Notes: a model not told the origin generated them from the letters alone. DNA of 20,054 nucleotides from JAJYVH01 sp964548595 (GCA_964548595.1 CAZJQO010000050.1:1-20054); one strand, 5' to 3'; counted from the stretch's first letter, positions 1 through 7,147 are shown. Program-made: numbers and translations.

Positions 1-20
1 CCGGATTCCGCCACCCTGGC
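1..20 (-). tRNA. 5' end of a tRNA (probably tRNA-Leu), cut by window edge
   Basis: Read on the minus strand from position 20, the sequence begins GCCAGGGTGGCGGAATCCGG. This looks like the acceptor stem, positions 8-9 and D-arm start of a type II tRNA, most like tRNA-Leu. A TATA-like element lies 26-27 bp upstream, the usual archaeal spacing to a tRNA 5' end. The anticodon lies outside the window, so the identity is inferred only from the first 20 bases. Confidence 0.5.
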
Positions 21-41
21 TTGTATCAATAACCCTAAGCT

Positions 42-51
42 CTATTAAAAG
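42..51 (-). promoter_or_regulatory. TATA-like box of the edge tRNA
   Basis: Minus-strand CTTTTAATAG is centred about 26.5 bp upstream of the putative tRNA 5' end at position 20. This matches archaeal TATA-to-start spacing. Confidence 0.5.
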
Positions 52-110
52 CCAACCGCTCTGCGGCAGGAACGAGACGGCCACAAGCGCACCGTGAAAT
101 CTTTGGTTCT

Positions 111-536
111 CTATTTTACGCCGCGCCTAGACGCCCCCAGCGCCTCCAGCTTATCGAAGTTCTGTATGTATTCAAACATAGATCGCAGTACAGCACGCAC
201 CTCCGATCCTTCAACCAGATACACAGATATACTGTTGCGTTCTACGCTTACGACCGGTCCTCTGCTCTGCGATATGACAAATTTGTCATTTCCTGACGCA
301 TCTTTGTGAGTTTCGAAGCCCAATCCTTCGCCCTCGATAACAGGGCGCAGGCTCATTTCGTATCTCGCATCTTCATTCATGAGTTCTTTGGATCCTGGTC
401 TACTCAAAACAATAGCACGGTAACTGCCGTTGCTGATAATATCATACGGCTTAAAACCAAGTATGAATAAGCCCGAATCCTCTATTGCTGCTTCTGTTTT
501 TGCAAATGTTCGGTCACCGAGTTGTGCTCCTCCCAT
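111..536 (-). CDS. Unknown protein, 141 aa (tandem paralogue A)
   Basis: I do not recognise this family. It is a soluble alpha/beta-looking protein with no signal peptide or membrane segment. The first half has a core of the form FxKTxxAIxDxGxxxxGF followed by an RPG motif near residue 47. The same core and RPG motif occur in the neighbouring gene at 601-930, so the two are diverged tandem copies. This copy carries a longer C-terminal half. The ATG start lies about 35 bp downstream of a TATA-like element, consistent with a leaderless or short-leader mRNA. The upstream region is also similar between the two copies. No function can be assigned; real-gene confidence rests on the paralogy and the promoter. 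Confidence 0.72.
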   Translation of the reverse strand: MGGAQLGDRTFAKTEAAIEDSGLFILGFKPYDIISNGSYRAIVLSRPGSKELMNEDARYEMSLRPVIEGEGLGFETHKDASGNDKFVISQSRGPVVSVERNSISVYLVEGSEVRAVLRSMFEYIQNFDKLEALGASRRGVK

Positions 537-565
537 AGTTGCGCACCTGAAACCACTGCACTCTT

Positions 566-592
566 GGTATATTTAACAATTGCGTTGGAAAA
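566..592 (-). promoter_or_regulatory. Promoter of paralogue A (duplicated promoter block)
   Basis: On the minus strand a TTAAATATACC element is preceded by TTTTCCAACGCAATTG. About 23 of 28 aligned positions match the block at 958-985 upstream of the second paralogue. The A/T-rich core is about 30-35 bp before the ATG at 536. Confidence 0.55.
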
Positions 593-600
593 TGCACGCG

Positions 601-930
601 CTACTGCTTCCTGCTTGCCTCTTCAAGGATGGAATGCCGTGCCAGGTCTGCAACAATCGATACGTCACCGAATGCTGAACCCGAAGAAACATCAATAACT
701 ATCTCGTCAGCCTTGATCTTAATGTTTGCATTATCGACAAACCCGATTAATTCTTGTTTCGTTGCGCGGTCGAACAGATTGCCGCAGCCGGGCCGCATGA
801 GCCTGATTACATTGCTGCCGTCTTCAGGTGCGAACAGTTCGAAACCCATGCGCTCAAACCCACCATCAGCTATGGCCTTCATCGTTTTGTTAAAGTTAAG
901 CTCGAGTGTATCTCCACGCCCTGCAACCAT
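601..930 (-). CDS. Unknown protein, 109 aa (tandem paralogue B)
   Basis: This is an unrecognised soluble protein. It aligns by eye to the first part of the 141-aa neighbour: FNKTMKAIADGGFERMGF here matches FAKTEAAIEDSGLFILGF there, and MRPG matches SRPG. It lacks the neighbour's longer C-terminal region. The reading frame stays open upstream of the ATG (decoding to AQGAGQIGKP just before it, similar to GGAQLGD in paralogue A). No ATG, GTG or TTG was found in that extension before the promoter, so the ATG at 930 is kept. The TATA-like core is about 30-35 bp upstream. Function unknown. Confidence 0.7.
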   Translation of the reverse strand: MVAGRGDTLELNFNKTMKAIADGGFERMGFELFAPEDGSNVIRLMRPGCGNLFDRATKQELIGFVDNANIKIKADEIVIDVSSGSAFGDVSIVADLARHSILEEASRKQ

Positions 931-957
931 CGGCTTACCGATCTGTCCTGCGCCCTG

Positions 958-985
958 GGCATATTTAATGATTGCGTTTGGAAAG
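958..985 (-). promoter_or_regulatory. Promoter of paralogue B (duplicated promoter block)
   Basis: Minus-strand CTTTCCAAACGCAATC is followed by ATTAAATATGCC. It is nearly the same as the block at 566-592 upstream of paralogue A. The spacing of the A/T core to the ATG at 930 is about the same in both. Confidence 0.55.
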
Positions 986-1008
986 TTCTTGGCTTGTAAA
1001 TGCCGAGC

Positions 1009-1665
1009 CTACTCCGTGAGTTCGTGAGCCTCGAAGATAAGGTCGGCTGCGTGCTCCGCACTGGCGACTATCGCTGTGTTTTCCTTGTTTCGCAGCGCCC
1101 TCGCCTCCTTCCACTTGTCGACAAGAAGCAGGGCCTTGCCCTGCGCGAGGCGGCTGCCCATGCTTGCCGCTATGTGCGGTGCGTCGTCTATGAGCAGGTC
1201 GAAACCGGCGCCCAGCTTCCTGGAGCCCTGCGCCTCGGGCGGATCCGCAGGGAGCACGTTCACCTTCGCCTGCTTGCCGTAGTTGCGCTCGAGCCAGGAA
1301 CGCAGCGCGTCGTGCGTATTGCTGCTCCTCGCCGTTACGAAGACGGGGCCCGCTATCTCGGAGAGCATCATGAATGCGCGCCTGCTCAGCAGCGGCCTTA
1401 TCTCAGTGTGCTTCGCATTCCAGAGTTCGGTGTAAATGTCCAGGTACTGCTTTCTTGTTATGCCCAGATCTGAGAGGTCATACCTGTTCCTGAGCTTCGA
1501 GGCGGCAACTCCGTGCCTTTGCGCAAGCACCGGAAGCATCACGCTTGCGACGTCAGCGGCTGTGTCGTCTATGTCTATGCCTATCTTGAGCTTCCTGCCC
1601 TTCGCAATACTGCCAAACTGATTACAGATAAGAGTAAACGCCTCCTGCTCCTCCACAACTCCCAT
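1009..1665 (-). CDS. HAD-superfamily phosphatase, 5'(3')-deoxyribonucleotidase-like
   Basis: This 218-residue soluble protein has the HAD motifs in order. Motif I is GIDIDDT (residues 29-35), with D31 as the expected nucleophile and D33 as general acid. Motif II is VFVTARS (T111), then a candidate motif III lysine near 150, and motif IV is DLLIDDAP with acidic residues around 157-161. The layout resembles the small NT5C-type nucleotidases and related phosphatases. The substrate cannot be read from sequence. The ATG lies about 25 bp downstream of a TATA box, so it is probably leaderless and monocistronic. It could also be a related HAD phosphatase acting on another small phosphate ester. Confidence 0.8.
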   Translation of the reverse strand: MGVVEEQEAFTLICNQFGSIAKGRKLKIGIDIDDTAADVASVMLPVLAQRHGVAASKLRNRYDLSDLGITRKQYLDIYTELWNAKHTEIRPLLSRRAFMMLSEIAGPVFVTARSSNTHDALRSWLERNYGKQAKVNVLPADPPEAQGSRKLGAGFDLLIDDAPHIAASMGSRLAQGKALLLVDKWKEARALRNKENTAIVASAEHAADLIFEAHELTE

Positions 1666-1685
1666 GAGGGTGTTTTGCTTATCTC

Positions 1686-1694
1686 TTTTATAAG
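1686..1694 (-). promoter_or_regulatory. TATA-like box of the HAD phosphatase gene
   Basis: Minus-strand CTTATAAAA is centred about 25 bp upstream of the ATG at 1665, as expected for a leaderless archaeal mRNA. Confidence 0.6.
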
Positions 1695-1711
1695 CATTGA
1701 GTTAGGAAACG

Positions 1712-1723
1712 CGTTTTGAAAAA
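1712..1723 (-). terminator. Possible T-rich terminator after lysS
   Basis: Immediately after the lysS TGA the minus strand reads TTTTTCAAAACG. A T-tract directly after a stop is typical of archaeal intrinsic termination. The tract is short. Confidence 0.35.
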
Positions 1724-3271
1724 TCAGGTTATGGCGGCGGAAAGCATTTTTTTTGTCTTCGCGATTCCTATCGCGGCTATCAGCTTCCCCAGTCTTGGGC
1801 CCCTGTCCTTGCCTATAATTGCAATGTAAACGGCAGCGAAGAGCGTGTCGGCCCCTATCCCGCTCTCCCTGGCCACTTCGTACACAAGGTTGTGCACCTG
1901 CACAGCGTCCATCCCCTCGCTTAGCTTGCCAGCCAGCCTGCCCACAGCTTCCCTCTGCTCGCTTATCTTACCTGACTTGAGAGTGAAGTTGTACTGCTCC
2001 GGCTCCATGCCGCGCGAGATCCACTCTGTTATGTAGGGCGCAAGGTAATCCACGCCATCCCTGTCGTTGAGCAGTTCGCCGACCCTGCCCCAATCCCTGT
2101 AGATCTGGTAGTTCAGCAGCACGTCAACGAACGGCGCATGCCATGCAAGCTTCTTGACCGCGAACCTGAACGCCTGCAGCTTCTTCTCGTCAGCCCTGTC
2201 CTCAGGCTTCTCGAGCCTGCTAACGCGCTCCACCTCCTCGTAGAGCCTCAGCAGGCTGTCTCCTGTTGGATTGATGTCCTTGTTCTGCTGCACGTTCGGC
2301 ACGACGAGCAGGTACTTCAGCAACTCGGGAGGCAGGAAACGCAGCAGCTCCGTGGCGCCCATCCCTATCCCCTTGGATTTTGAGAACTTCTTGCCCTCGA
2401 AGAGCACGAAGCCGTACTTGAAGAGTATGGGCGGTTCCCTGTTGAGCAGCTCCCTGTGCACCGCTATCGCTGTGTCTGCGCTCCCCCCGCGTGTCATGTG
2501 ATCCACTCCGCTTCCTTCTATGCCGGATTCGAAATGGGCCTGCCAGCACGGCCAGTGCAGGCGCCACTGCAGCTTGTAGCTGTGCTCCTTTATGCTGGCC
2601 GCGCCCCTGTAGCCGCAGCCCTTAGCATAACCAACATCTCTGTCGCAAGCATACTCATACCTCTCTCCGGAGTGGCCCGTTACCCTTGTAGTGGCTATCT
2701 TGCCGCACGAGGCGCATATCGGCATTATCGGGCTCCAGTCCTTGAACTCCTCCACTTTCCTGAACGAGGTCCTTGCCACAACCTCCTTCACCTTCTGCTC
2801 CTGGTCCAGGAAAAGCATCGCGTACTTGTCGAAGGAGCCGCTTGTGTAGAGCTCCGGAGCCCTGACGATGCTCAGTTCGAGCTGCATAAGCTTCATTATG
2901 CCAAGCGCCTGTGCAAGGTAGTGCTCCCCGAACGACGCATGGCAGCCAGCGGGGTCGTGGACATAGGAGAGGGGCTTGCCCAGCTCCGGCTCCAGCTCCT
3001 TCGCATATTTCTGCATCTCTACAGGTATGCCGTCGAAAGCGTCGAGTATGTCAGCAACGAAGAATATTTTTGCTCCGTAGCCCTTGCCCTTCAACACCTC
3101 GCCGAGCATGGCGGGGTACAGGAACTCGCAGACTGTGCCGAGATGCGCGGGCCCGCTCGTGGTCATACCTCCGGTGACAACATAGGGCTGCTTCCTCTCG
3201 CTCATCACTCGCTCTGCCAGCTGCTCCGACCAGTGCTTGTTCCTCAGCTCGTCGCTGCTCTTTTGCTCCAT
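1724..3271 (-). CDS. lysS: Class I lysyl-tRNA synthetase
   Basis: LysRS charges tRNA-Lys with lysine using ATP. The 515-residue protein shows the class I signatures: the HIGH-type motif TSGPAHLG (residues 38-45) and the KMSKS-type motif KFSKSKG (295-301). A cysteine-rich insert (CASC at 186-189, further Cys near 209 and 219) looks like the zinc-binding element found in class I LysRS. Length fits archaeal class I enzymes. The ATG at 3271 is only 9 nt after the discriminator base of a tRNA-Lys(UUU) gene, and no promoter is visible between them. The mRNA is therefore probably released from a tRNA-Lys-lysS precursor. The stop is followed directly by TTTTTC, a likely T-rich terminator. Confidence 0.97.
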   Translation of the reverse strand: MEQKSSDELRNKHWSEQLAERVMSERKQPYVVTGGMTTSGPAHLGTVCEFLYPAMLGEVLKGKGYGAKIFFVADILDAFDGIPVEMQKYAKELEPELGKPLSYVHDPAGCHASFGEHYLAQALGIMKLMQLELSIVRAPELYTSGSFDKYAMLFLDQEQKVKEVVARTSFRKVEEFKDWSPIMPICASCGKIATTRVTGHSGERYEYACDRDVGYAKGCGYRGAASIKEHSYKLQWRLHWPCWQAHFESGIEGSGVDHMTRGGSADTAIAVHRELLNREPPILFKYGFVLFEGKKFSKSKGIGMGATELLRFLPPELLKYLLVVPNVQQNKDINPTGDSLLRLYEEVERVSRLEKPEDRADEKKLQAFRFAVKKLAWHAPFVDVLLNYQIYRDWGRVGELLNDRDGVDYLAPYITEWISRGMEPEQYNFTLKSGKISEQREAVGRLAGKLSEGMDAVQVHNLVYEVARESGIGADTLFAAVYIAIIGKDRGPRLGKLIAAIGIAKTKKMLSAAIT

Positions 3272-3280
3272 CGCATCACG

Positions 3281-3355
3281 CGGGCCCGGTGGGATTTGAA
3301 CCCACGACTGTCGGCTTAAAAGGCCGCTACTCTGGCCAAACTGAGTTACGGGCCC
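3281..3355 (-). tRNA. tRNA-Lys(UUU)
   Basis: The minus strand folds into a standard 75-nt tRNA. The acceptor stem GGGCCCG pairs with CGGGCCC, the D stem is ACTC/GAGT, and the T arm is GTGGG-TTCAAAT-CCCAC with discriminator G. The anticodon loop CTTTTAA puts TTT at 3318-3320, giving Lys. CCA is not encoded and no intron is seen. A TATA-like box sits 26 bp upstream. lysS begins 9 nt downstream, so the tRNA and its own synthetase appear to share one transcript. Confidence 0.95.
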
Positions 3356-3374
3356 TTACTTCCTTTTCCTGAAA

Positions 3375-3386
3375 AAGCTTATTAGC
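3375..3386 (-). promoter_or_regulatory. TATA-like box for tRNA-Lys/lysS
   Basis: Minus-strand GCTAATAAGCTT is centred 26 bp upstream of the tRNA-Lys 5' end at 3355. It is the only convincing promoter ahead of lysS. Confidence 0.6.
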
Positions 3387-3431
3387 TTCTGCGCGCGGGC
3401 CGGTTGCCAATAGCCTAAGCGCAAGCGAGGG

Positions 3432-3441
3432 GTTTTTATTG
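3432..3441 (+). promoter_or_regulatory. TATA-like box of the small zinc-ribbon gene
   Basis: GTTTTTATTG is centred about 33 bp upstream of the ATG at 3470, predicting a very short 5' leader. Confidence 0.45.
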
Positions 3442-3469
3442 CTGCACTACGCTTGTAGTCTGTGGTTTC

Positions 3470-3607
3470 ATGGAAGCATATTGCGTTAAGTGCAAGCAGA
3501 AGAGGGAGATGAAGGACGCACAGGAAGTTACGATGAAGAACGGCAAGAAGGCTGCGACCGGCACGTGCCCTGTCTGCGGCACCAAGATGTTCAAGATTGG
3601 CGGCTAG
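3470..3607 (+). CDS. Small DUF5679-like zinc-ribbon protein, 45 aa
   Basis: This 45-residue ORF has two CxxC pairs, CVKC near the N-terminus and CPVCGTK near the C-terminus. They are separated by a basic stretch with MKNGKKAA, and the protein ends FKIGG. This is the pattern of the DUF5679 family of tiny archaeal and viral proteins, whose function is unknown. The four cysteines should bind one zinc. A TATA-like box lies about 33 bp upstream. It is transcribed divergently from tRNA-Lys/lysS and converges on arcC, with only 13 nt between the two stop codons. Confidence 0.85.
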   Translation: MEAYCVKCKQKREMKDAQEVTMKNGKKAATGTCPVCGTKMFKIGG

Positions 3608-3620
3608 CAAGAAGCTGCGT

Positions 3621-4568
3621 TCAGGCCGCTTTGCCTCTATTTGGAGTTATCCTGGTACCAGCTGTGCCCAGCACAGCACCCTCTGCCTGAGCCAGAGACG
3701 CTATTACTGCATCGTTGCCTGTGGCGCGCACATACCCTAGAGCCGCCTCTATCTTTGGCTTCATGGTGCCTTCCCCGAACTGGCCATCGGAGAGATGCCT
3801 TTGGCATTCGCCGACAGTAAGCAGGGCAAGCCTCTCTTCGCCTTTCTTCCTGTAGTTGAGGAAGACACCGGGGACATCGGTAAGCATTACAAACATGTCC
3901 ACTTCCAGCAGCCTTGCGAGCAGCGACGAGGCAAGGTCCTTGTCTATGACCGCGTCGACGCCCTTCAGGATTCTGCCGTGCCTCACCACAGGTACACCTC
4001 CACCTCCGACGCAGACAACTATCTTGCCCTGCGAGAAGAGGCTGCGCAGTGCGCCCAGCTCGACTATGGAGACAGGAGCAGGAGAAGCCACTACGCGTCT
4101 GTACCTGCCAGCCTCTTTTACAATGGCCCAGCCGTATTCCTTTGCCAGCTTCTCGGCCTCGCTTTTGCTGTAGAAGGGCCCTATGGGCTTGGCCGGCTTC
4201 CTGAATCCTGGGTCGGATGCGCTGACAACAGTCTGGGTGAGCACGCAGACCACTTCATTTTCGATGCCGCTCCTGTTCAGCTGGTTTGCCAGAGACTGCG
4301 CCAGCATGTAGCCCAGCATCCCCTGGCTCTCCCCACCGCAGATGTGAAGCGGCATTGGTGGCAGGCGCTTCCTCGCAAGCTCGTTGCGCAGCAGTATGCC
4401 GCCGACCTGCGGTCCGTTGCCGTGCGTAATTATGACGCTGTGGCCCCTGCCTATTATGCCCGCTATCCTCTTCGTCGCGGCGTCTATGTTCTGCCTCTGC
4501 AGCTCGTACGTCCAGCGCTCCCCTTCCTTAAGTATCGCATTGCCGCCAAGGGCAAGCAGCACTCTCAT
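3621..4568 (-). CDS. arcC: Carbamate kinase
   Basis: Carbamate kinase makes ATP from ADP and carbamoyl phosphate, the last step of the arginine deiminase/citrulline pathway. The 315-residue protein has the family landmarks: ALGGNAIL (residues 6-13), HGNGPQVG (49-56), the PAKPIGPFY segment with its family lysine (125-133), VDAVIDKD (204-211) and GTMKPKIEAA (267-276). The start is placed at the ATG at 4568, giving MRVLLALGGNA as in the family. An upstream in-frame ATG at 4658 would add 30 residues lying entirely inside argF and is rejected. The gene begins 4 nt after the argF stop, so the two are almost certainly cotranscribed and work in sequence. Confidence 0.96.
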   Translation of the reverse strand: MRVLLALGGNAILKEGERWTYELQRQNIDAATKRIAGIIGRGHSVIITHGNGPQVGGILLRNELARKRLPPMPLHICGGESQGMLGYMLAQSLANQLNRSGIENEVVCVLTQTVVSASDPGFRKPAKPIGPFYSKSEAEKLAKEYGWAIVKEAGRYRRVVASPAPVSIVELGALRSLFSQGKIVVCVGGGGVPVVRHGRILKGVDAVIDKDLASSLLARLLEVDMFVMLTDVPGVFLNYRKKGEERLALLTVGECQRHLSDGQFGEGTMKPKIEAALGYVRATGNDAVIASLAQAEGAVLGTAGTRITPNRGKAA

Positions 4569-4572
4569 TTCG

Positions 4573-5535
4573 TCACTCTCTCTGCTTCCTGCCGGAGAGC
4601 ACGAACTCCAGCGCAGCAGCCGCGCCGTAGAGCTTGTTCTCTGCCTGCTGCCAAGCAACGGACTGCTTGCCCTCCAGCACGTCGTTCGTTATCTCAAGGC
4701 CCCTGTGCGCGGGCAGGCAGTGCATCACGATCGCATTCTTCTTGGCAACGCGCAGCAGCTGCGAGTTTATCTGGTAGCCTTCGAAGGCCTTCATCCGCCT
4801 TTCAGTCTCATCCTCCTCCCCCATGCTCACCCAGACATCGGTGTAGAGCGCGTCTGCACCGAAAGCAGCGCTTTTGGGGTCGTGCAGCACGCTTATTTTC
4901 GAGCCCGTCTTGCCGGCGAGCTTCCTCGCCGTTGACATTATACTTGCGTTCGGCTCGTAGCCCCTCGGGCACGCCATCTTTATGTTGGCTCCGCCAGTGG
5001 CGCAGGCCAGCACCAGGCTGTTGGCGACGTTGTTGCCGTCGCCTATATACGCAACGTTTACGCCCTTGAGCCTGTGCTTCACCTCATAGATAGTAAGCAG
5101 GTCGGATATCATCTGCGTCGGATGCTCTATGTCGCTGAGCGCGTTTATCACAGGCACCCCCGATTCCTTGGCAAATTCCTCTACCGTGTCGTTCGAGAAC
5201 ACGCGGGCAACGATAGCGTCAAGGTAGCCGCCCAGCACCCTTGCGGTGTCTTTTATGGGCTCGCCGCGCTTCAGCTGCAGCTCAGACGACGAGAAGTAGA
5301 GCGGCTTGCCTCCGAGCCTTATTGTAGCGACTTCGAAAGAGGTGCTTGTGCGCGTAGAAGGTTTCTCGAAGAGCAGGCCCACTACCTTGTTGTCGAGCGT
5401 GTGCAGCTGCCTGCCCGATTTTATCGCTGCCTTTAGTTCAACCGCTCTCTCCAGCAGCGGATAGAGCTCCCCCAACGCTATGTCTGCGAAGGACACGATT
5501 GATTTCAATACATCACTTACGCAGAGCACTCTCAC
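4573..5535 (-). CDS. argF: Ornithine carbamoyltransferase
   Basis: The enzyme interconverts ornithine plus carbamoyl phosphate and citrulline plus phosphate. Numbered from the GTG at 5535, it shows the carbamoyl-phosphate motif STRTS (60-64), KRGEP (89-93), HPTQ (138-141), the ornithine-binding DVWVSMG (233-239) and HCLP (272-275). It is followed after 4 nt by arcC. Together they suggest citrulline breakdown with ATP synthesis, although biosynthesis is not excluded. The start is uncertain: a TATA-like box lies only about 10 bp before the GTG. The TTG at 5508 (codon 10) would give MKSIVSFADI, which fits the usual N-terminus of the family and the promoter position better. The product would then be 311 residues. 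Confidence 0.95.
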   Translation of the reverse strand: MRVLCVSDVLKSIVSFADIALGELYPLLERAVELKAAIKSGRQLHTLDNKVVGLLFEKPSTRTSTSFEVATIRLGGKPLYFSSSELQLKRGEPIKDTARVLGGYLDAIVARVFSNDTVEEFAKESGVPVINALSDIEHPTQMISDLLTIYEVKHRLKGVNVAYIGDGNNVANSLVLACATGGANIKMACPRGYEPNASIMSTARKLAGKTGSKISVLHDPKSAAFGADALYTDVWVSMGEEDETERRMKAFEGYQINSQLLRVAKKNAIVMHCLPAHRGLEITNDVLEGKQSVAWQQAENKLYGAAAALEFVLSGRKQRE

Positions 5536-5536
5536 C

Positions 5537-5552
5537 CTATTAATTTAATACT
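5537..5552 (-). promoter_or_regulatory. TATA-like box of argF-arcC
   Basis: Minus-strand AGTATTAAATTAATAG is centred near 5545. Standard spacing predicts transcription starting near 5518, downstream of the GTG at 5535 and about 10 nt before the TTG at 5508. It therefore bears on the start of argF. Confidence 0.5.
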
Positions 5553-5574
5553 TGACGCTGCGCGGCTCCCGGGG

Positions 5575-6468
5575 CTAGTACATCGCCTCCAGGCGTTTTA
5601 TCCTCTCCCGTATTGGCGGGTGTGTGGAGAAGAGGCTGGAGAAGCTTCCCTGCTTGAAGGGATTGGCGAAGTAGAGCGAAGCTGTCACTTCATTGGCGTG
5701 CGCAACAGGCCTGGATTGCGGGTTAGCGGAATAGGCCTGTATCTTCTTGAGCGCTGATGCCAGGCCGGCGGGGTTCCTTGTCACCCTTGCTCCGTTCGCG
5801 TCGGCCATGTACTCGCGCCTCCTAGAGATGGCCAGCCTTATGAGCAGGGCGAAGAAGGGCGCCAGTATGCCAAGGAGAAGGGCGATAATAATGAGCGAAC
5901 CGCTGTTCCTTCCCCTCCCCAGCCCGGCACCAAAGAAGAGCGATATCCTCAGGTAGGCTGCCACGAGGCCTATGGCCCCGGCGAATGCTATGGCAAGAGT
6001 CATGAGCATTATGTCGTTGTCGTAGACGTGGGAGAGCTCGTGCGCTATAACGCCGTCAAGCTCGTCCCTGTCCATAGTGGCGAGAAGCCCGCTTGTGAAC
6101 GCTATTGAAGGCTCCTTCCTCCTGCCTGCCGCGAAAGCGTTGGGATTGGGGTCGTTTATCACGTATATCTTAGGCATCCTTATCTGCATCGCGGATGACA
6201 GGCCCTCGACAGAGGCGAATAGGTTCGGGTACTGCCGCTCTTCCACCGGCTTGGCGTTCGCCACCGCCAGCACCACCTTGGCCCCGTGATAGTAGGTGAA
6301 TACAGCGTAGAGCAGCACCAGCACCACACCTATGGAGAACGCTACGAGGCCCCCGCCAAGAAGCAGCACCACAACATAGATTATCGCAGCAAAGAAAAGG
6401 GTAAAGACGAGCATCAGCAGCAGCGACTTCAGCCTGTTTGCCCCTATCTCGTCAAAAAAGCTTGCCAT
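5575..6468 (-). CDS. htpX: HtpX-family membrane zinc metalloprotease
   Basis: This is a 297-residue integral membrane protease of the M48 family, which degrades or trims membrane proteins. Two N-terminal membrane segments (about residues 15-37 and 40-60) are followed by the zinc motif HELSH at 143-147. Two more hydrophobic segments follow (about 155-175 and 190-212), then RRREYMADANGA, whose E219 is the expected third zinc ligand. The C-terminus has the usual STHPPIRERIKRLE. The ATG at 6468 is 5 nt after the lemA stop, so lemA-htpX is an operon. This pairing is common in bacteria and archaea and suggests LemA acts with HtpX at the membrane. Confidence 0.95.
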   Translation of the reverse strand: MASFFDEIGANRLKSLLLMLVFTLFFAAIIYVVVLLLGGGLVAFSIGVVLVLLYAVFTYYHGAKVVLAVANAKPVEERQYPNLFASVEGLSSAMQIRMPKIYVINDPNPNAFAAGRRKEPSIAFTSGLLATMDRDELDGVIAHELSHVYDNDIMLMTLAIAFAGAIGLVAAYLRISLFFGAGLGRGRNSGSLIIIALLLGILAPFFALLIRLAISRRREYMADANGARVTRNPAGLASALKKIQAYSANPQSRPVAHANEVTASLYFANPFKQGSFSSLFSTHPPIRERIKRLEAMY

Positions 6469-6473
6469 AGGAA

Positions 6474-7121
6474 CTACTGGTTCACTGAGCCCTTGGGTCC
6501 CTTCTGTTTGGGAGTGGGAGCACCGCCCGCGCCTGCCTTGCTGCCTCCGGCGCCCTGCGCTGCATCGCTGGTAAGGTCAACCTTTATGGCCCCTTTCTCC
6601 CCCTCCGGCGCCTGGAAGAAGTCCTGGCGCTTGAAGCCCATGGGCCCCGAGAGCAGGTTGCCAGGAAACTGCTGTATCGCGTTGTTGTAGTCCATCACGT
6701 AATCGTTGTAAGAGGTGCGCACGAAAGCTATCTTGTTCTCTGTGTTCTCTAGCTCAGCCTGCAGGTTCTGGTACGTCTGCGACGCCTTCAGGTCGGGATA
6801 GTTCTCGGCCACAGCGAAGATGCTCTTCAGCGCCTGGCTGAGCTGGTTGTTGGCCTGAGCCTTCTCCTGCACAGAGCCGGAGAGTATCGAGCTCCTCAGC
6901 TGCGTCACCTTGGTCAGCACATCGCGCTCGTACTTCATGTAGCCCTTGACCGTCTCAACAAGGTTAGGTATCAGATCGTATCTTCGCTTCAACTGGACGT
7001 CTATCTGCGCCCATGCGTCCTGCACGCGGTTGCGCTTGCCTATAAGCATGTTGAAAGTCAGCACTACCGCGGCCAGTATGACTATCACTATGACCGCGAT
7101 CCAATCAATAAGGTAGGACAT
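6474..7121 (-). CDS. lemA: LemA family protein
   Basis: The protein has 215 residues: a single N-terminal transmembrane anchor (about residues 9-28) followed by the LemA helical domain. Typical landmarks include RNRVQDAWAQIDVQLKRRYDLIPN, NQLSQALKSIFAVAENYPDLKAS and YNDYVMDYNNAIQQFPGNL, each read here in parts. The last 45 or so residues are a low-complexity Gly/Ala/Lys tail that most LemA proteins lack. The molecular role of LemA is not established; it is commonly linked to htpX, which follows 5 nt downstream. The ATG is about 30 bp downstream of a TATA-like element. Confidence 0.93.
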   Translation of the reverse strand: MSYLIDWIAVIVIVILAAVVLTFNMLIGKRNRVQDAWAQIDVQLKRRYDLIPNLVETVKGYMKYERDVLTKVTQLRSSILSGSVQEKAQANNQLSQALKSIFAVAENYPDLKASQTYQNLQAELENTENKIAFVRTSYNDYVMDYNNAIQQFPGNLLSGPMGFKRQDFFQAPEGEKGAIKVDLTSDAAQGAGGSKAGAGGAPTPKQKGPKGSVNQ

Positions 7122-7147
7122 ACGACCAGCACTTATTTCTCAACTCC

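Noticed and set aside
879..1061. 60-codon minus-strand ORF overlapping paralogue B
   Set aside because: It covers the duplicated promoter block and overlaps the real gene in another frame. It looks like chance.
2456..3319. Plus-strand open frame of 287 codons over lysS and tRNA-Lys
   Set aside because: It is antisense to a clear class I LysRS and reads through the tRNA gene.
4569..4658. N-terminal extension of carbamate kinase from ATG 4658
   Set aside because: The 30 extra residues lie within argF, are Arg/Ser-rich and are not found in the family, which starts at MRVLLALGGNA.
3795..5069. Long plus-strand open frame (424 codons)
   Set aside because: It lies opposite arcC and argF, both certain by motif. 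Its translation is Arg/Ser/Cys-rich without any family pattern, as expected of the non-coding strand.
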